From the NCBI GenBank assembly GCA_033557465.1, contig CM066033.1, forward strand, positions 1,301,809,022 to 1,301,873,021: DNA of 64,000 bases, in the 5' to 3' direction. A program made the position numbers and the translations under genes. Shown piece by piece: positions 54,498 through 64,000 of this stretch (position 1 is the first letter of the stretch; every line of letters begins with the position of its first letter). Source of the stretch: Ichthyophis bannanicus (Eukaryota; Chordata; Amphibia; Gymnophiona; Ichthyophiidae). The notes under the pieces were generated by a model. It saw nothing but the letters and a program-made list of their open reading frames with translations, searched no databases and had not been told where the DNA came from.

Positions 54498-54676
54498 TAT
54501 TTATTTGACATTTCTTCTATACCGCGCTATTATAATCAGCGCGGTGTACATCGAACAAAACATACTGCAATGCATACAGGCAACATTGAGTTTACAATGA
54601 ACAGGGAAAATAACACATGGGATAACCGGGGGAACTATGTACAGGTTAACTTGATACTATATACAATACTCTAAAC
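54498..54676 (-). mobile_element. 3' UTR and tail of the outer L2 (L2-2)
   Basis: The L2 hairpin CCGCGCTGATTATAATAGCG and TAAA tail. The ORF of the same element is at 57979-59118. The two pieces are separated by the younger L2-1, as shown by its target duplication. Confidence 0.8.
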
Positions 54677-54693
54677 TCGTGTGGATATTTATT

Positions 54694-54728
<35 letters not shown>

Positions 54729-55033
54729 TTTCTCTTATATACCGCGCTCTTAATTCAGTGCGGTTTACATATGAACAAATATAAACACAATGGTACAAGC
54801 AGCATTGGTTTTTTACATAGAACAAGGTACATAAACTTGGTGAAAATCAGGGTAACTATAGACAAAAAACTATATACATGGCTACTATATACATGGTTAT
54901 TTGGTTAATTAGATGCGAACAAGAATATCTATAATGCCGTGGGTAAGAAATTAATTAAAGAGCAGAATAAAAATGCCAAATATCGTGATAATAAATATGG
55001 CATAGTATAATGAGCATGTAATAAACATCATAA

Positions 55034-56911
55034 TTACCCATTCTCTACCGGGGTCAAGTATGAGAGATCTGCATGAGTACTATTGTCAGATGGAGTGTCT
55101 TCGGGGTAGTATGTTAGGAACAAATAGTGCTTCAATGCCTTTCTGAACTTCATCAGACTTGATATAGCTCTTATTTCGGGTGGAAGGGCATTCCAGGCTC
55201 TGGGAGAAAACAGAGAGAAGGCTCTAGCGGCTGTTGATTTAGAGCATTTTGTGAGGAGTTTCGGGAGGTCAATGGAGTTTAATGTAACAGACCTCCTGGA
55301 TCTGTTATTTGGGGTGATATGTATCATATTACTGAGAGGTGATAGAGATGGGCATTTTGAGGCTTTAAAAGTCATGACCAGGGTCTTGTATAGAGTTCTG
55401 GCCTGTAGGGGTAGCCAATGTAAACTCATCAATATTGGAGTTATGTGTTCTGATCGTGGAGCGCCTACGAGGATTCTCGCGGCTGCATTCATGGCCAGAC
55501 GGAGAGGATTCAGGGTGGATTGCGGGAGACCATGTAGAATGATATTGGCGAAATCCAAGTGTGGTAATATCAGGGCTTGGAATATAGTACGGAATTCGGA
55601 GTAGTTAAGTAAAGGTCGGAGATTACGTAGTGATCGCATCTTGTGGTAGATTGCACTCGTTGTTTTCTTAATGTGGGCTGACATATTAAGCTGTTGATCT
55701 AATATAATTCCTAAGTATCGAATTGTGGGTTGTGCTTTCAGCTCAATGTTGTTTACCTGAAGGTAGGTAGGGGGTATGAATGTTGGGTTCCGTGTAACGA
55801 ATAGAACATCAGTTTTGTTGTGGTTTATCCGTAGATTCTGATTAAGGAGCCAGTTGGATACAGCTTCAAAGCAGTGAGTTATTGGTGTAAAATCTGGTTG
55901 TTTTATGTTGAATGGAGCAAACATGAGGATGTCATCAGCATAGGCAAGGCATTGTATGTTGAAAGTGCGTATGAGATCGCAGATTGGCTGCATATAGATA
56001 TTGAACATTAAGGCGGACAATGAGGAACCCTGCGGGACACCTTGTTTAAGGGGGAATGGATCAGACGTTGCTTCTCCTGTTCTGACTTGCTGCTGTCTAT
56101 CAGATAAGTAGGATTTACACCAGTTCAGGGCTAGTCCTTGGATTCCCTTGTCTTGAAGGCGCTGTAGGAGAGTATCGTGGTTTACTGAATCGAATGCTGC
56201 AGCTATGTCGAGAAAGATAAGAGTGAACCCTTGGTGGATATTATCAATGCCTATGATTAGGTTATTGAACAGTGTTGTGAGAAGGGTGTCTACACCATGT
56301 TCTTCTCTGAAGCCATGTTGTGAGGGGTCCAGAGGGGATTCGGAGTCAACATGATGCTGTATTTGTCGCTGGACTACTTTTTCCATGATTTTTGCTAATA
56401 GAGGGATGCTGGAGATGGGTCTGAAGGATTCAACTTTTGTTGGGTCAAGTTTACTGTTCTTCAGGAGCGGACGGATGGATGAGTACTTCAGGCTCTGAGG
56501 GAAGGATCCTGTTGAGAAGGAATAATTGACAATCTTGCTAATAGTTGGGCTAAGTTCATGTCGTAGTTCTTTGATCCATCTGGCTGGACAGGGGTCATTT
56601 GGTGCGGTAGTTAAATTAATAGCTGCTATGATATCTTCGATCTCTTTGTGGGATACCTGGGAAAATTTGTCAAGCGATACTAATTGGACCACGGTCTGTG
56701 GGGTGGAAGGTGATGAAGTTGTGGTAATCATACTGGTCTGTATCATTTTTGATTGTAGGTATATGGCATAGTCTTGGGGGTGTGGCATAGGTGGTTGGGA
56801 AGTGGATGGGTCACCTGTTAAGGATTTAACTATATTGAAGAGGTCATGTGGCTTGTTTAAGGACCTCATTAGCGTATTTGAGTGGAATTTCTTTCTTGTC
56901 TCAATTGTCAT
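55034..56911 (-). pseudogene. L2 ORF2 reverse transcriptase part
   Basis: 625 codons, open. RT blocks in order: SSIRPLLKNSKLDPTKVESF-RPIS, MEKVVQRQIQHHVDS, SQHGFREEHGVDTLLTTLFN, IFLDIAAAFDSVNHDTLL, GVPQGSSLSALMFNIYMQPI and the catalytic LAYADDILMF. The C-terminal domain ends FRKALKHYLFLTYYPED. It is in frame with the endonuclease upstream and separated only by a TAG at 57107-57109. It reverse-transcribes L2 RNA and probably also the local SINEs. Confidence 0.95.
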
Positions 56912-57106
56912 TCTTCGGTGAGTTTGTAGGTATGAATTGTACGAGCATAGTGCGTCGGGGGAACGAGAGGCGCGCCAGCGTCTCTCAAGTCTGCGCAGGT
57001 GAAGGAGAGATTCTTGTAATTCCGTGGAGAACCATGGTTTATGTTTGTCCTTGGTCTTAATCTTGTCGGTAGCAGATATGCATGCAGCAGCTTTTAATGT
57101 ATTGTC

Positions 57107-57847
57107 CTAGTTAGTTACTAAGTCCTCTTGCGAAGGTAAGTCTTTGTGGAGAGCAGGTAGAATTTTTTCCAGGACTTCGATCTTATTGAAAGGACGGAAG
57201 CGTGTTTCGAGGGCACTTGGGGGGCGACCTGGTTTGTTGCAATCAGTAGTGGAATGTTCGGTGGGGATGTTAAATATGAGTAGATTGTGATCAGACCATG
57301 GTACCGGGGTTATGGAGATCATGATCTTCTGAGATGTGTTGGTTATCAGTTGAGGTGCGAATATTAAATCCAGTATGCTTCCTCTGGAGTGGGTGGGGGC
57401 GTCGATAAGTTGTTCATAGCCTAGTTGGTGCATGGCTTCGAGGAAAGCTGAGGCGTGTGATGCTGGTAGCGAAGGCAAGTTAAAATCCCCAACTAGCCAG
57501 TTAGAAGATTGTGGGTTAGGGACGTTACATGCCAAGTTGATTATTGGTGAAAGATCGTCTGAGGAAGGTGATGGAGCTCGATAGAGTAAGTGGATTGTAC
57601 AGGACCTATTTGATATTGATAGTGCATCAAGGTGTGATGTGCTGGAAATATTGATCTGTTTGAACTGGAGGTCTGATTTAGCAAGGATGAGTGTGCCACC
57701 CCCTCTCTGATTGGATCTGTGGCAGGTGAAGATGGAGAATCCTGGTGGGATCATCTGGTTGATGAGGACGTTGTCGTTGTCGGTTAGCCATGTCTCAGTT
57801 ATCAGCAATATATCCAGATTATGTGCTGCTATCAGATCAATAGCCAC
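57107..57847 (-). pseudogene. L2 ORF2 endonuclease part
   Basis: 246 codons of APE-type endonuclease: IAAHNLDILLITETWLTDND, GGGTLILAKS, NWLVGDFNLPSLP and PWSDHNLLIFNIP (catalytic SDH). The frame is the same as that of the RT. A single amber stop, probably from CAG, separates them. Upstream, KCALINARSIRSKWPVA marks the usual start region. Confidence 0.93.
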
Positions 57848-57939
57848 AGGCCATTTAGAGCGTATAGATCTGGCATTAATTAAGGCACATTTGAGTAGCT
57901 GATTGGTCTTGTATTTCTCTGTAGTGATTTCGTGTGGAT

Positions 57940-59118
57940 GGTGCAGGTAGATGGTTATCAGGTGGGCTAGTGTATAGGCTAACCATTTTCTGGTTGTATT
58001 AAGGTGCTAAGGCGTCTGGGGTATGTGGGAAGCTTGCCAGATGTGTGAGTGTCCGGGATGACTTCTGGGTAACATTTTGTGAACAGATGGTGTTTCAAAG
58101 CTTTTCGGAATAGTATTAGGCTTTTGATGCCACGGATTTCATGGGGAAGTGTATTCCAGTTTAAAGGAGCGAATATTGAGAAAGCTCTGTTTGAGGTAGC
58201 CTTAGTGCACGATGTCATCATCCTAGGAACTATTAAGGTGTTCATTGCAGTAGGCCTCCTGTTTCTATTTTCGAGGGTGCTGTGGATTAGCTTGCTGATT
58301 GGTGTAGGTGGGTAGTTATTCAAGGCTTTGAAGGTAAGGACTAATGACTTATAATGGAGTCTGGCATGTAAAGGTAGCCAATGCAGATCTTTCATGATAG
58401 GCGTTATGTGGTCGGATCTTGATGATCCAGAGAGGACTCTTGCAGCTATATTCATAGCCAGGCGAAGCGGATTTAAAGTTGATTGAGAGATACTGTGGAG
58501 GATGATGTTCGCAAAATCCAGGTGTGGGAGGACCAATGCCTGGAAGGTTGTTCGGTAGTCAGTAGAATCCAGTAGGGGGCGGAGGTGGCGTAGTGTTCTG
58601 ATCTTATGATATATAGTCTTTGTCACATTCTTCACATGTGTTGTCATATCCAGGTGCTGGTCCAATGTGATGCCGAGATATCAGATTGTGGGTTTGGACT
58701 TCAATTCTACATTGTTGACCAGTAGCGATGGGGGGGGGGGTATGAACTTACGGTTCCTCGTAACAAAAAGAACATCAGTTTTGCTATGATTGATCCATAG
58801 GTTTTGTGTCAGCAGCCATTCAGCTACTGCTCCGAAACAATTGATTATTGGGGAGAACACTGGTTGGTCAATTTTGAACGGCATGTAGAGGAGGATGTCA
58901 TCTGTGTACGCCAGGCGCTGTACGTTGAAAGATCGGATCAAATCACATATCGGCTGCATATAGATATTGAACATCAGTGCCGATAAGGATGATCCCTGAG
59001 GTACCCCTTGGGACTGCAGGAAAGGTTCTGAGGATGCATGGCCTGTTTTGACTTGTTGCCACCTATTGGATAGGTAGGATTTACACCATTCTAGTGCTGT
59101 GCTTCGAATCCCCTTTTC
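57940..59118 (-). mobile_element. Outer L2 (L2-2), ORF part
   Basis: The frames 59154-58681 (GVPQGSSLSALMFNIYMQPI, RLAYTDDILLYMPF with YADD changed to YTDD) and 58665-57979 (MDQHLDMTTHVKNVTKTIY ... RKALKHHLFTKCYPE) are one ORF2 interrupted once. Its 3' end is at 54498-54676. It is 5' truncated at about 59118, where DIRS-B recombinase sequence resumes. Confidence 0.88.
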
Positions 59119-59530
59119 TTTCATTCCCCTTAAGCAAGAGGTGGTGCTCCCCACCTTCTTCCTGCGGCCTCACACTAACAGGGCTGGACTGTAAGTGGAC
59201 CCTGGCCTACTATCTGAAGCATTCCCAGGCCCACCGTCGCTCCTCACAGCTCTTCATCTCCTTTGACCCAAATCGGCTAGGGACAGCAATCTCTAACCAG
59301 TGTAACCAGTCCATTTGGGTGGTGGACTGCATTGCCTTCATATATGAGCAGGCCGGTCTCTCACTGGAGCACTGTGTCATGGCACCCATTGTCTGGGCCA
59401 TGGTAGCCTCTGTGGCGAACCTGCGCTCCGTTCCCTTGCCAGAGATCTGCTGGGTCACCACCTAGTCCTCAGTCCATACCTTCGCAGCCTGGAGAGGGAG
59501 TCCCACCAGAACAGTGCCTTTGGCCAGGCA
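59119..59530 (+). pseudogene. DIRS-B tyrosine recombinase, C-terminal part
   Basis: Frame 59094-59465: SSQLFISFDPNRLG parallels AQLFISFDPNRPG of copy A. The segment APIVWAMVASVANLRS occupies the H-x-x-R region but is shifted and mutated. It is not functional. Confidence 0.8.
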
Positions 59531-59592
59531 GTACTCCTTCATCTGTTTAGAGTGTAAGGAAACTCCAAACAGATGAAGGAATACTGCCTGGC
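59522..59592. repeat. Hairpin in DIRS-B: 27-bp inverted repeat
   Basis: GGCCAGGCAGTACTCCTTCA... at 59522 and its reverse complement ending GCCTGGCC at 59592 pair over 27 bases with one mismatch, around a loop of about 18 bases. It lies just after the recombinase region. Confidence 0.85.
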
Positions 59593-59897
59593 CCTCCAGC
59601 CCGTCGATGTGTTCAGGCTACCAGAGAACTGGTTCTTCGCTTGATACTCGGGGCCACTTGTGGATCTTGCTGTTCCTTGATTCCATTGCTGCTTCTCACA
59701 GTTCACTTTTTTTTGGTCATCCGTGGCTTTTACAGATTTTTTCGGTAGCCTGTAGCTGGGGAGTCCCATATATGAGGAATGACTTCCTGCTTGTTCCTGG
59801 AGAAAACATAGTTACTCACCTGTAATAGGTGTTCTCCAGGGACAGCAGGAATCAGTCCTCACAACCCTCCTTCCTCCCTGTGGAGTTACTTTTTGTC
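59530..59897 (+). repeat. DIRS-B 3' repeat region
   Basis: It contains GACTTCCTGCTTGTTCCTGG and, about 50 bases on, GTTCTCCAGGGACAGCAGGA, i.e. facing copies of the terminal word, as in copy A. Confidence 0.65.
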
Positions 59898-60989
59898 TGT
59901 TATAGCCATTTGATTAATCTACTTAAGCTTAAGGGCATTCAGAGCTCAGCTCTAGATTGGTGTCACTCATATCTAACAGATCGTCAACAACAAGTCTGTA
60001 TGGACAATCAAACATCAGATATGTATCGGCAAACACAAGGTGTACCACAGGGTTCTTCCCTATCCGCCTTGCTATTTAACATATATTTACAATCGATTTG
60101 TACAATCATACAGTCCTTCGCCATTCTTTATCACATCTATGCAGATGATGTGCTTTTCTACACTCCTTTCTCAACAGAAAACCCAAATTTCACCAGAATC
60201 ATTGACTGTTTCAATGCTGTCTCTGACTGGCTAGCTGTGTACAAACTGAAAGTGAACTATAAAAAGACAGAAGTCCTTTTTGCCACAAAAGTCCTAACAT
60301 TCATACCCTCGACAACTCTGCAGGTTAAGAATGTTGAGCTGAAGTCTAATCATGAGGTTAGATATCTGGGCGTCATGTTTGACCAGTCTCTAAACATGGA
60401 GCCCCATATAAGCAATATCACAAAATCTGTCTATCATAAAATACGTTCCCTCCGTCATCTCTGACCCTTACTGGAACCTAATGACTTCCGCACTGTCTTC
60501 CAAGCCCTGATCACTCCGCTCTTCGACTACGCAAATATCATCCTGCAAGGGCTTCCTGGATATTCTATCCATCCTTTACAATTAGCATTGAATACTGCAG
60601 CACGAACCATCTACAGAGCTTCCAGATACGAACATGTAACTTCTTTCCTAATCCACCTTTACTGGCTCCCAATATACAGTCAACTCAAGTACAAAACTCT
60701 CCTGATAACATTTAAAATTCTCCATCACCTATCAGCACCTTCACTGGAAGATCTCCTACATTGGACTCCTGACAACAGAGTGAGAAGAACAAATATGGTA
60801 AACACTCTTCCCATCCCATCCATAGCCAGAAAAAGCTTCCAATTCACCAGGAACAGAGCCTTTTCCCTCTTCGCCCCTCTACTATGGAACTCCCTACCTG
60901 CTGCTATTTGTCTCATATCAGATTTGGCCACCTTTTGCAAAGCAATCAAAACACACCTAATCCACTTTGCTTTCGACCACGTAACTTAA
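59829..60989 (+). pseudogene. L2 ORF2 remnant (RT and C-terminus)
   Basis: One stop at 60462-60464 divides an otherwise consistent RT frame. The YADD box is intact. The 5' third, including the endonuclease, is missing. The first about 25 codons of the open frame are DIRS-B flank. Confidence 0.88.
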
Positions 60990-61238
60990 AGCCTTATCTG
61001 TACTCAAGATCCTGTCAGATTGCAAATAGTTCGCCATTCTTATATGCTACTGTGTTTGATCTATTGATCTATTAATGTAAATCAGTTAATTGTTTTATAT
61101 CTTGTCCACGTGTTCAATGTAAACTGCTCCATGTAATATGTTAAATGCAAACTGTTCCATTTAAGATCTTGTTATTTTGTAAACCGTGCTGATCATGAAT
61201 AGTGTGGTATAAAACCAAATAAATAAATAAATACATTT
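59898..61238 (+). mobile_element. L2 LINE, 5'-truncated, + strand
   Basis: ORF2 from LKLKGIQSSALDWCHSYL through GVPQGSSLSALLFNIYLQSI and the catalytic HIYADDVLFYTPF to a stop at 60462. After it the same protein continues (PLLEPNDFRTVFQALITP), then the open frame 60588-60989 gives the C-terminus. A 3' UTR with hairpin GTAAACCGTGCTGATC / AGTGTGGTATAAAA and an AAATAAATAAAT tail ends near 61235. Confidence 0.9.
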
Positions 61239-61239
61239 T

Positions 61240-61745
61240 TGCCTTCTTGAGCTATGTCATCATACTGAGTCCTAACAGGACATCCGTCCCCGCTATTCGT
61301 TGCACTGAATGACCCCCATACTGTATAAGGGTCCTCCTGGTACATAGGGGAGACAAAGCTCAAGGCATAAGCTGGAGGGAAAGAAATTGACCAAAAAGCC
61401 ATAAAAGCAAGCGGGCACCAGAGAATTAGATCTAATAAAACACGGTTATTAGTGATCCCCACAAATAAAGTATTTTCAGTTAAGAAATGAAAAGCAGAAG
61501 CGCAGCCACAGATAAACATAGTTGAAAAGTTGGGTAAAGAGTTCAAAGCCCTTGGACCTGAAGTATTCCTCTGATTCTCTTCCCCTTTAATATCCTCCTT
61601 TATAGTCCTGAGGTGGCTCCTTCACTCTTCTTTGTGCTTTATCAGGTCAGGCCCCATGCCTACAAGAGACTGCAACTCCCACTTCCAAACAGGCACCATC
61701 ATTGTTTAATTGATCTTGACCATAGGACGACATCAAAACTCCTTT
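61240..61745. other. Unassigned stretch
   Basis: A - strand frame of 117 codons (61193-61546) is unrecognised. Part may be the continuation of DIRS-B after the L2 insertion, but I cannot show it. Confidence 0.3.
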
Positions 61746-61760
61746 AAATGCATGCCATTG
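61746..61760 (+). repeat. Left target-site duplication of the ORF1-only element
   Basis: AAATGCATGCCATTG is repeated exactly at 63397-63411. Confidence 0.95.
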
Positions 61761-63396
61761 GGGGTGGAGCCTCTTCAAGATGGTGATATCCAACTAACCG
61801 TGGCTGCACGCTTTTTCTTGATGGGTAGGAAGCGGAAAGGGAGAGGTCGGTCGGTACCCTCCCAGCCCTCCTCGACCTCTACTCCAGTTCCCGTTGGACC
61901 ATTAGATTCCTTCATGGTACGTGTTGCCCGGGACCCAATGGAGGGGGAAGAACGCCGAGCTGCTTCTGCTTCGGAGTTGGGTGACTCGACGGGAGCTTCG
62001 GCTATATCTATCTCCCCCTTGAGTCCGGCGCCGAAAATCTCCCGACAACTCCTACCGGAGAAGTTCCTGGAGTTGGACCTTCCCTTGGATAAAGGTGAAG
62101 TTTCAGGCTTGCGAGGGTCAGGCGTGGAGGAGTGTCAACAGTGGGAGAGTGCAGCTCTAGAGCAGCATAGCCCAGTTTTGGGCTCTATGCCGTTGAGTGG
62201 ATCTAACATGGGTTGAACTGTGCCTGTGTTATTTGGGGACCGGTCACTAGCGCCTATGGAACCTCCTGCCGTGGCTGTGTCTTCGGTTGTGTTTTCCTTG
62301 CAACGTCCTGAGAGTTTTACTCTAGAAGCCATTTGGCAGGCGATTGTTTCGTTGGGAGAAGCTTTGGCTCCTAGAATTTCTTCGTTGGAATCCAAGGTGA
62401 CTAACACTGTTTCTCTATTGGAGGATTTGGAACGGCGCGTGGTGGAAGTACGTTCTGAAGAGGAGGAGGATCGAAGAAGAATTGTGGAGTTGGCTGAACA
62501 ATCTGATGCTTTCAGGAAAAACTTAACTTTTATTCAATTAAAACTGGAACATTTAGAGAATACTTCCAGAGCAAATAATTTAAGGATAATAAATTTTCCT
62601 AAATTGTCTACTGTTTCCCCCAGGGAGATGTTTCGTTAATATTTAGTGGATGTTTTGGGGGTTGCTTCAGAGCTTCTTCCACCTATGGTAAAAGTTTACT
62701 ATTTACCTGTGATTAAATTGCAACCTGATTTATCTCGGTTGGGTGGGGAAGGGGAACAGGGGAAGTTGTTAAATGTTTCTGCATTGTTAGAACAGTCTGA
62801 TTTGGAGACCCCAGTTCCTTCTACTCTCTTAGTCACCTTTGCATTGTACTCTGATCGTGAATGGTTTCCAAAGCTTTTCTTTAGAAAACGTAACTTATTG
62901 TTTAGGGGCTTGATGGTTCGTATCTATCCTGACTTAGCGAGAGAAACACAGAAGCGCAGAAGGGATTTTCTTCTTTTGCGTCCTGGAGTATTGCAATTGG
63001 GGGGCTTTTCTTTTTGAAACACCCATGTAAGTGTTTGGTTAAATACCATTCTGTTTCTTATGTTTTTTATGATCCCCCTCAATTGACTTCTTTCATTAGT
63101 GCTAGGAGGTCTGAGTCCCCTGCTGAGGGTCCACCTGTACTCATTTGAATTAATATCGGGTTAATTGGTGTATCGCTTGTTGTTTTCTTTGGGTAAGAAT
63201 AAGAATAGTCCCCCCCCCTCTATCTTTTTTGTGGTGGGCTAGTGTGAGCGAACACTTGGTATTTTTTCTTTTGTGGATTATGATGTTTCTTTTGTTATTT
63301 GCCTGTGTTGTTGCTCTATTTCTTTCAAGAATAGTTTGTAACTTTCTTGGATTAAATTGTAAAATTTTTCATAAATAAAAAATTAAAAAAATAAAT
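61761..63396 (+). mobile_element. Complete ORF1-only L1-type (HAL1-like) retrotransposon
   Basis: 1636 bp between perfect 15-bp target duplications. It starts GGGGTGGAGCCTCTTCAAGA, where G-start and the YY1-like CAAGATGG (61776-61783) are typical of L1 5' ends. ORF1 follows, then a 3' UTR of about 250 bases with a C-run and an A-rich end (CATAAATAAAAAATTAAAAA). ORF2 is absent. Since both ends are defined by the duplication, the lack of ORF2 is not due to truncation at an end. It must have used the enzymes of an L1 relative in trans. Confidence 0.88.
61821..63148 (+). pseudogene. L1-type ORF1 protein, two stops and one frameshift
   Basis: One frame from MGRKRKGRGRSVPSQPS to 63017 is interrupted by TGA (62214-62216) and TAA (62637-62639). 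A likely T-run indel near 63010 shifts it (FFLKHPCKCLVKYHSVSYVF reads in another frame), and its natural stop is then TGA at about 63146. Order: basic Ser/Pro-rich N-terminus, coiled-coil (SSLESKVTNTVSLLEDLERRVV), the SRANNLRIINFP motif of L1 ORF1p RNA-recognition domain, and the C-terminal domain (MVRIYPDLARETQKRRRDF). About 440 codons originally. Confidence 0.85.
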
Positions 63397-63419
63397 AAAT
63401 GCATGCCATTGAGCCAATT

Positions 63420-63570
63420 CTGACGCCTGGCAACCCAGCAGCCCCTGGGTTTTCTTGGCAAGATGTGACCAGAAGTAGATTGCCAGGCCTTTCTCCTGAG
63501 GCAATGGAGGGTAAAGTGGCTTGCCCAAGGCCACATGGCGTGCAGGTATATCTTTTAGATCAGGAGTCCC
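63420..63570 (-). repeat. SINE CORE-like fragment
   Basis: GGCAATGGAGGGTAAAGTGG and CTTGCCCAAGGCCACATGG match the antisense of the SINE core. The head and tail are not recognisable. Confidence 0.5.
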
Positions 63571-64000
63571 CTTATATTTTGGACCGGGGTCACACTGGAC
63601 CTTTCAGATCATTTTAAGACATTTGCACAAATGCTGTGAAGCTGGCTGCAAGAAACTCTCTCTGCTAAACATACAGCACTAAAGATTATGACATCACAAT
63701 GCACAAAACAAGAGAACTCAGGAACTGGGAAACATTTTGCATCCCTTCAAACCAGGAACATCTTGTAACAAAGCCTAACCAGGAAAGCTATCTAAACTGC
63801 AGAACTGTACTGCTAACTACCTGGATCCTCTGCCGCACGTCAAAGGCTCTCCTGCAACATATCCAGCAGACAAAGATAAGAAGATCTTAAAGAAGTGATC
63901 ACAAACTGTTAGAAAATAAGGATACAACTTTCCAGCCATGAACAAGAGAGGAAATGACAGCAGGAAATTGTAATACTCTCCAAACCTTCCCCCCCCCCCC
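63571..64000. other. Unassigned stretch ending in poly(C)
   Basis: No gene or repeat recognised. The window ends in a run of C (63991-64000). Confidence 0.3.

Larger units (their letters stand above)
54687..57929 (-). mobile_element. L2 LINE, nearly complete ORF2 (L2-1)
   Basis: 3.2 kb flanked by a perfect 10-bp duplication TCGTGTGGAT (54677-54686 and 57930-57939). It contains an endonuclease-RT ORF with a single stop, a 3' UTR, hairpin and TAAA/TTTA tail. It is 5' truncated just before the endonuclease start. It lies inside another L2, which itself lies in DIRS-B. Confidence 0.92.
48840..59897 (+). mobile_element. DIRS-type retrotransposon, copy B, heavily interrupted
   Basis: The + strand order is terminal repeat, gag-like region (49300-51408), RT with YLDD (51830-53048), RNase H (53225-53547, 53756-53830), tyrosine recombinase (53900-54497 and 59119-59530), terminal repeats. 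The left word AAACAAGCAGGAAGTCAGTC (48853-48872) recurs inverted as TGACTTCCTGCTTGTTCC near 59779-59796. Insertions inside are a hAT-like MITE, two SINEs, an L2 tail, a mariner MITE and two L2s. It is in the opposite orientation to copy A and diverged from it. Confidence 0.85.

Noticed and set aside
1..64000. CRISPR array, operon or prokaryotic defence system
   Set aside because: No short regularly spaced repeat-spacer pattern and no operon-like gene packing. The introns, poly(A) signals and vertebrate retroelements show eukaryotic DNA.

Overview
This is a TE-rich vertebrate nuclear DNA window with one recognisable host gene. The mixture of CR1 and L2 LINEs, DIRS tyrosine-recombinase retrotransposons, Penelope-like elements, L1-type ORF1 elements, tRNA-derived SINEs and hAT/mariner MITEs suggests an amphibian. 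A caecilian is my best guess. That is inferred from the repeat mixture and not proven by any single sequence.

Host gene. A two-exon CD24-like gene lies on the + strand. A TATA box is at 8928, exon 1 coding is 8990-9052 (signal peptide), a 5.2-kb intron follows, and exon 2 coding is 14279-14473, with a poly(A) signal near 15038. The spliced product is an 85-residue, Ser/Thr-rich protein with two N-glycosylation sequons and a C-terminal GPI-anchor signal. The intron holds a G-poor minisatellite, L2 tails, two hAT MITEs and a CR1 fragment.

TE layout. 1-4.2 kb: L2 tail and a decayed CR1 with a SINE. 6.2-8.2 kb: L2 end and a Penelope-like element (PLE) with inverted terminal arms. 16-20 kb: CR1 and SINE scraps. 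19.7-23.9 kb: an almost complete CR1 (- strand). 26.1-27.7 kb: an ORF1-only L1-type element (-). 28.6-29.7 kb: CR1 (-). 30.65-31.67 kb: a near-perfect 470-bp palindrome with 15-bp target duplications. 32-34 kb: a badly decayed LINE. 34.0-34.7 kb: a minisatellite. 34.8-35.6 kb: a second palindromic insertion with 14-bp target duplications. 35.7-38.6 kb: CR1 split by an L2 tail and by a 1.57-kb TG...CA element that resembles a solo LTR and contains a long ORF. 39.3-45.95 kb: DIRS copy A (-). 48.8-59.9 kb: DIRS copy B (+), carrying at least a MITE, two SINEs, an L2 tail, a mariner MITE and two nested L2s. 59.9-61.2 kb: L2 (+). 61.76-63.40 kb: a complete ORF1-only element with perfect 15-bp target duplications.

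The nesting gives a relative chronology, because each inserted element is younger than its host. The three inverted-arm insertions (6.7, 30.7 and 34.8 kb) share one plan: arms facing each other, a 40-50 nt unpaired tail on the right, and 14-15 bp target duplications. I infer they are Penelope-type or Penelope-mobilised. All calls rest on reading the sequence; no database search was possible.
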